Origin: Colletotrichum lupini
Taxonomy: Eukaryota > Ascomycota > Sordariomycetes > Glomerellales > Glomerellaceae
Assembly (NCBI RefSeq): GCF_023278565.1
Contig: NC_064678.1
Location: forward strand, 2,108,001-2,172,000
Reading direction: 5' to 3'
DNA: 64,000 nt
Below the pieces are notes generated by a model. The model was not told the DNA's origin, did not search any database, and saw only the letters and a list, made by a program, of their open reading frames with translations. This document shows, piece after piece, positions 59,955-64,000 of this stretch (the first letter of the stretch is position 1; the number at the start of each line of letters is the position of its first letter). Made by a program: the position numbers and the translations under genes.

Positions 59955-60300
59955 TAGAAATAGAGCTTATACTAATATTTAATAAATATAGAATTCGCCT
60001 AAAAGCCTTACTTAATATGGGAGCTAATAAGTACGGATTTATAAATAACTACGTAACCCCTTTATTATAGCGGTTCTGCACAGCCCTATCCCGTAAATTA
60101 CTATACCTAATCCCTACTGCTAGGTTTAATAAAGAGCGATTAGATAATACTAGTATAATATAGACCGCTAACTTATATATTAATTAACAGGTCCTTTTAA
60201 AAACACCCCTCTTTTAGCTTAATACGGGCCGCTACGACCTAATCCTAGGGCAGAAGTAGTTCGAATACTACGGGGTAAACCCTAATATTTATTACTAACG
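59955..60300 (+). pseudogene. Retroviral-type aspartic protease remnant
   Basis: A fold trace with the catalytic triad region mutated: the usual D-S/T-G-A is N-M-G-A near 60012-60024. It is followed by YDLILGQK (flap-to-psi-loop part typical of gypsy proteases) and a Trp-to-stop change. Inactive. Confidence 0.65.
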
Positions 60301-61048
60301 GCTAATATAGCCTAAGGACCTACCGCTATAAGAGACGCCCTCTATTATTATTAAGGATATCGAGGACCTATATACCCTAGAAGTTATCGACGTATAATAC
60401 TAAATCGACGCCGACCGCTAATAAAACTTATTTAAAATAGATATAACTTACTATAACTAAAAGCTTTAGTAATAACGGGTAAAGGGCACGCTAATTAGGA
60501 TATTACTACGCTCGCTAAAAACAATAGCCCGTTAGATATAGCGGTTAAATAAGGCTAAGGATACGAAAAAAATAAAACGCGCCCTTAATAGCACTACTAT
60601 TACCCCTATAAAAAGGGTTAGATAATAGAAACTATACCTAGTAGCGTTATAAATAAATATTACCTTTATTAGTACTCTTATATTTAAAAAGAACTTAAAA
60701 TAAAACGACGTTAAAATAGGCTCTATATTACTTTATAAACTAGACCGTATTATAGAAAATAAAAAGGAGGAGGCGGACCCCTTATATAACGACGACTAAG
60801 TTACTTGCGACTTTATAATAATTAACTTATTAAAGTACTTACGGCCCTAGACCGACGTCTTTAGTAAAGCGGCTAGTAATATACTTACGCTTTATAAGCT
60901 ATATAATTATAAAATCGAGCTCCTAAATAGCAATAGAGAGAAGCTAACCTATTACCCTCTATATAAATAGTTAGTACCGGAGCTAGAGGTTATAAAAGCC
61001 TATTTACTAAAGCACTTATAAAAGGGATTTATTAAGCTAAGTAATACT

Positions 61049-61575
61049 CTTTTTACGTCGCCGACGCTATTTATAAAAAAGCACGATAGTAGTTTACGCT
61101 TCTACGTTAACTTTTATAAGCTAAATAAGGTTATAAAAAAAGACCGCTACTTATTACTATTTATTAATAAGACCCTCGCGCGGCTAAGTAGGGTAAAAGT
61201 ATTTATTAAACTAAATATTAAGTAGGCCTTTTACCGCATTCGCCTCGACCTAGCTTCTAAGGACTTAACGACGTTTAGAACCCGCTACGGGGTATATAAA
61301 TATAAAATAGTACCCTTCGGGCTCTATAACGGGCCTACTACGTATTAATAATATATAAACGAGATACTAATAGAGTACTTAAACGACTTCTATATAGTAT
61401 ATATAAATAATATCCTAATCTTCTTAAATAACCCCCTCTAGTACTAAGAGCACGTTATTAAAGTACTAGACTACTTATAGAAAGTAGGCTTATAAGCGGA
61501 TATTAAAAAGTATAAATTTAGTATTACTTTTATAAAGTACCTAGGCTTTATAGTTTCTATAAAAAGTATATAACT
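61049..61575 (+). pseudogene. Reverse transcriptase remnant
   Basis: A frame starting at 61049 shows the RT core: LRFYVNFYKLNKV, AFYRIRLDLASKDLTTFRTRYG, VPFGLYNGPTTY and the catalytic box at 61400-61411, read as YINN where family members have Y-x-D-D. Both Asp to Asn changes come from RIP-type G-to-A. Several Gln and Trp codons are stops. Dead enzyme, clearly Ty3/gypsy. Confidence 0.85.
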
Positions 61576-61819
61576 TAATAAGGAGAAAGTCTTTATAATT
61601 AGAGACTAGAAGCTACTTATATTACTTAAGGGTATTTAGTTTTTCCTCGGGTTTTATAATTTTTATAAGAGATTTATAAGAGATTATAGCTACTTAGCTA
61701 GGCCCCTTATAAAACTAATAAATAAAGGAGTTCTTTTTAACTTTAATATTAACTACGAGACGGCTTTTAAAACTATAAAGCTAGCGCTAATATCGGTACT
61801 AATCCTTTACTATTTTAAG

Positions 61820-62070
61820 TTAGAGCTATTAACGCGGCTAGAAACTAATACCTCTAACTTAGTATATACCGGAGCACTACTATAATAATAAGAGGATAAC
61901 GGGTTATAGTACTTAGTAGCTTTTTATTTAAAAACGATAAGCGGCGTAAAGCTTAACTACGCTATTTATAATAAGGAAATACTAATAATAGTACTATACT
62001 TAGAAAAATAGCGCGCAAAGCTTATAAACTACGAGTATAAGTTTAACGTTATTATAGACTATTAGCTACT
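61820..62070 (+). pseudogene. RNase H remnant
   Basis: Trace LETNTSNLVYTGALL...YLVAFYLKTISG...LNYAIYNKEILIIVLYLEK matches the gypsy RNase H domain, with catalytic Asp of the T-D-A/S box changed to Asn (ETNTS). Trp and Gln codons are stops. Confidence 0.75.
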
Positions 62071-62519
62071 ACTATTCTTTATAACTAAGCGCTTATTTAA
62101 CTTATAATAAGCCCGCTAAGCTAATACGCTAGCGGATTTTAATTTTTAAATCTATTACTACCTAAGGAAGGAGAACGTACTAGCTAACGCCCTATTATAA
62201 AAAATAGAGGACATCCGCACTTAATAAGTACTAAAAGAGGCTAATAGGACCTAAGTCCTCTTATTACTAGGACTATTATCCCCTAATATCGTAGCGGAGC
62301 TACGGGCGTTATTAAGCGCTATAATTAGTTAACTATAGCTTATAGTTAGCTCGCTCTTACTAAAAAACGAGCTCTAGGGGTATTTACTAATAAAGAAGAT
62401 TTTAAAGCTTAATAAAGACCTTATTATAGCGTCCCTTGCGCTAATACGAGCGCTAGCGGCCGAAGGGCGCGAGCGCTAGTCTATTTAAAATAATAAATTA
62501 TTAATAATAAACGGGAAGC

Positions 62520-63480
62520 TTATAGTACTTAAAAAAGAGAACCTTCGTATTATAATTATCCGCGAGGTCTATAAATAAAAGCTCCTCGCCTACTTAGGGC
62601 GTAATAAAGTTATAAAAATAATTAAATAGTAATATTACTAGCCGGGCCTAACGGCGGATACTTATTAATACGTATAGAACTATTATACTTATTACTAATT
62701 ATAAAAGCCGCGTAATAAGCCCCTAAGAGAGCTAAGGTTACTTCCGGTACCCGACTACCCATAATAATATATTTCTACTAACTTTATAATTATCCTTACT
62801 AATTAAAAAGGATTCGATAATATTTAAGTAGTAATAGACTACTTAGGTAAGAGGGCGATATCTATTCCTTATTATAAAACTATTATAGTAAAAAATATAA
62901 GCTAAATATTTTATAAATAGGTGCTACTTATCTTCGGCCTATTAAAGACTATTATATTAAACTAAGGCCCCTAATTTATCTCTAACTTTTAAAGGGAACT
63001 TTATAAAATCTATAGGGTTAAGCTATAGCTATTAACGGCCGATTACCCTTAGATAGACGGCTAAATAGAGGTACTAAACTAATATATCTTATAGTAATTA
63101 AGATTACTAATTAACTAATACTAAGATAACTAGAGCGATATACTACCCGTAGTCGACTTTATTTATATTACCTAGCTTAGTAAGACTATAGGGCTATTAT
63201 TATACGAAATAGAATTTAGTTATTAGCTACGGCTCTTTTTTAATTAGTCTAAACAAACCCGCTAATTTAGCTCTATAAAAAAAAAGCTAAACCGTACTAA
63301 TACGTAGCGTATAGCCTAGGGGATATACGAGGCCTAGGAGACTACTAGGGGTAATATAAAGGTTGTTTAGGTATAATATAAAAAATATACTAACCGCTAC
63401 TAACGCCCGGACGACCTAAAGCTAGGAGACCGGGTCTTTATTAATACTTTATATTAAAAGTCCGCTAATATAAATAAACT
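62520..63480 (+). pseudogene. Integrase remnant
   Basis: A zinc-binding region trace (LIVLKKENLRIIIIREVYK, NKVIKIIK, PGLTADT) is followed by the DDE core trace STNFIIILTNKKGFDNIVVVIDYLGKRAISIP, where the first catalytic Asp is Asn. The second-half core (FGLLKTIILN) and C-terminal part are recognisable by position and flanking pattern. Boundaries approximate. Confidence 0.7.
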
Positions 63481-63673
63481 ATAATAGCTATAGGCCGGGC
63501 TATAGCCTATTATTAATACTAAATAGGGGGGTATATAGATTATAAAACTATTAATAAGTAGCCGGGTATACTTAGTCTTTTACTTAAATAAGCTAAAAAA
63601 GGCTACTAACGACCTACTACCCGGGTAGAACTAAGACCCGCTACTACTAATTATTAATAATAATAGCGAACCG

Positions 63674-63850
63674 GAGTACGAGGTCTCGGAGGTCGTTAAA
63701 TTACGTTTATATAAGGGAAAACTATAATACTAAGTAGATTAAAAGGGGTACGATACGGATTTAATTTAGTATAACGTAAAGAGCTTTAAATATATACTAG
63801 CGGCGCTCTAGGCGTTTTATTACTAATACTTAATTACTAAGGGCCCGCTA
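63674..63850 (+). pseudogene. C-terminal chromodomain remnant
   Basis: Trace EYEVSEVVKLRLYKGKL followed by KGYDTDLI and an L/F-rich tail corresponds to chromodomain: EYxVExIL...GxxxYLVKWKGY-like pattern, with Trp and Gln codons read as stops. It defines the element as a chromovirus, the group that targets heterochromatin. Confidence 0.75.
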
Positions 63851-64000
63851 CGGAACTTAAATATATAAATAAAAGCCGCCGTAGCTAGCAATTCGCTATT
63901 ACTAAGAGAGGACGATAATATAATAATAATAATTATAGCTATAAATTCGCTAAAATAAAAGGTAATTTAGAGGTTTATTTTTTTAGTACTACGGATAGCG

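Larger units (their letters stand above)
57918..64000 (+). mobile_element. Ty3/gypsy LTR retrotransposon (chromovirus), inactivated by RIP, truncated by window end
   Basis: Domains in order on the plus strand: gag with zinc knuckle, aspartic protease, reverse transcriptase, RNase H, integrase, chromodomain. This is the order and domain set of fungal chromoviruses (Metaviridae). All are riddled with stops and substitutions of the CpA-to-TpA type. CA and TG dinucleotides are almost absent across 58.1-64 kb. The element starts with TGTTACGG at 57918, a plausible LTR 5' end, with a 5-bp flank CCGAA. The right LTR is not in the window, so the element is longer than 6.08 kb. Cannot transpose itself. 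Confidence 0.85.

Overview
The window comes from a filamentous ascomycete (Pezizomycotina). A Sordariomycete is the best guess. Support: short 45-96 bp GT-AG introns with GTAAGT/GTATGT-type donors and CTRAC-like branch points; C-rich third codon positions; long pyrimidine-rich leaders; a Zn2Cys6 regulator; an AzgA-type purine permease; and repeats mutated by RIP (repeat-induced point mutation, CpA to TpA) that have lost nearly all CA/TG dinucleotides. The species cannot be named from the sequence.

Layout. 1-251 is the 3' end of a UMTA/LaeA-like methyltransferase gene, followed by a tRNA-Asn(GUU) gene on the minus strand (1190-1263). From there to about 19.48 kb no protein-coding gene can be supported. 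This desert holds microsatellites, a 767-bp RIP-mutated element with terminal inverted repeats and a 7-bp target duplication (9058-9824), and a striking 32-bp inverted repeat (17649-17823) upstream of a Zn2Cys6 transcription factor gene (19484-21408). Another gene-poor stretch runs to 27.87 kb.

The gene-rich core (27.9-45.4 kb) is mostly on the minus strand and looks like housekeeping: transportin Kap104 (27868-30807), a proteasome assembly chaperone 4-like protein (33999-34505), a Trm61-family tRNA m1A methyltransferase with a mitochondrial-type presequence (35297-36800), an unrecognised 295-aa protein (37772-38659, plus strand), an unrecognised 334-aa protein with a Gly/His-rich tail (39913-41007), a UCHL5/UCH37 deubiquitinase with a 14-nt microexon (41673-42728), and an eight-exon AzgA hypoxanthine/guanine permease (43217-45419). 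Exon structures were built by hand from splice signals and protein continuity. The genes are independently transcribed. Two touch the proteasome (chaperone and UCH37) and two touch RNA modification or nuclear import, but no operon-like logic is implied.

45.4-57.2 kb is sparse: an interrupted reading frame (46464-47318), a 625-aa protein with a methyltransferase-like C-terminal half (51069-53092), and a small predicted membrane protein (54382-54642). At about 57.25 kb base composition switches abruptly to an AT-rich, RIP-saturated block reaching the window end. Most of it is a dead Ty3/gypsy chromovirus (gag, protease, RT, RNase H, integrase, chromodomain) from 57918 to beyond 64000.
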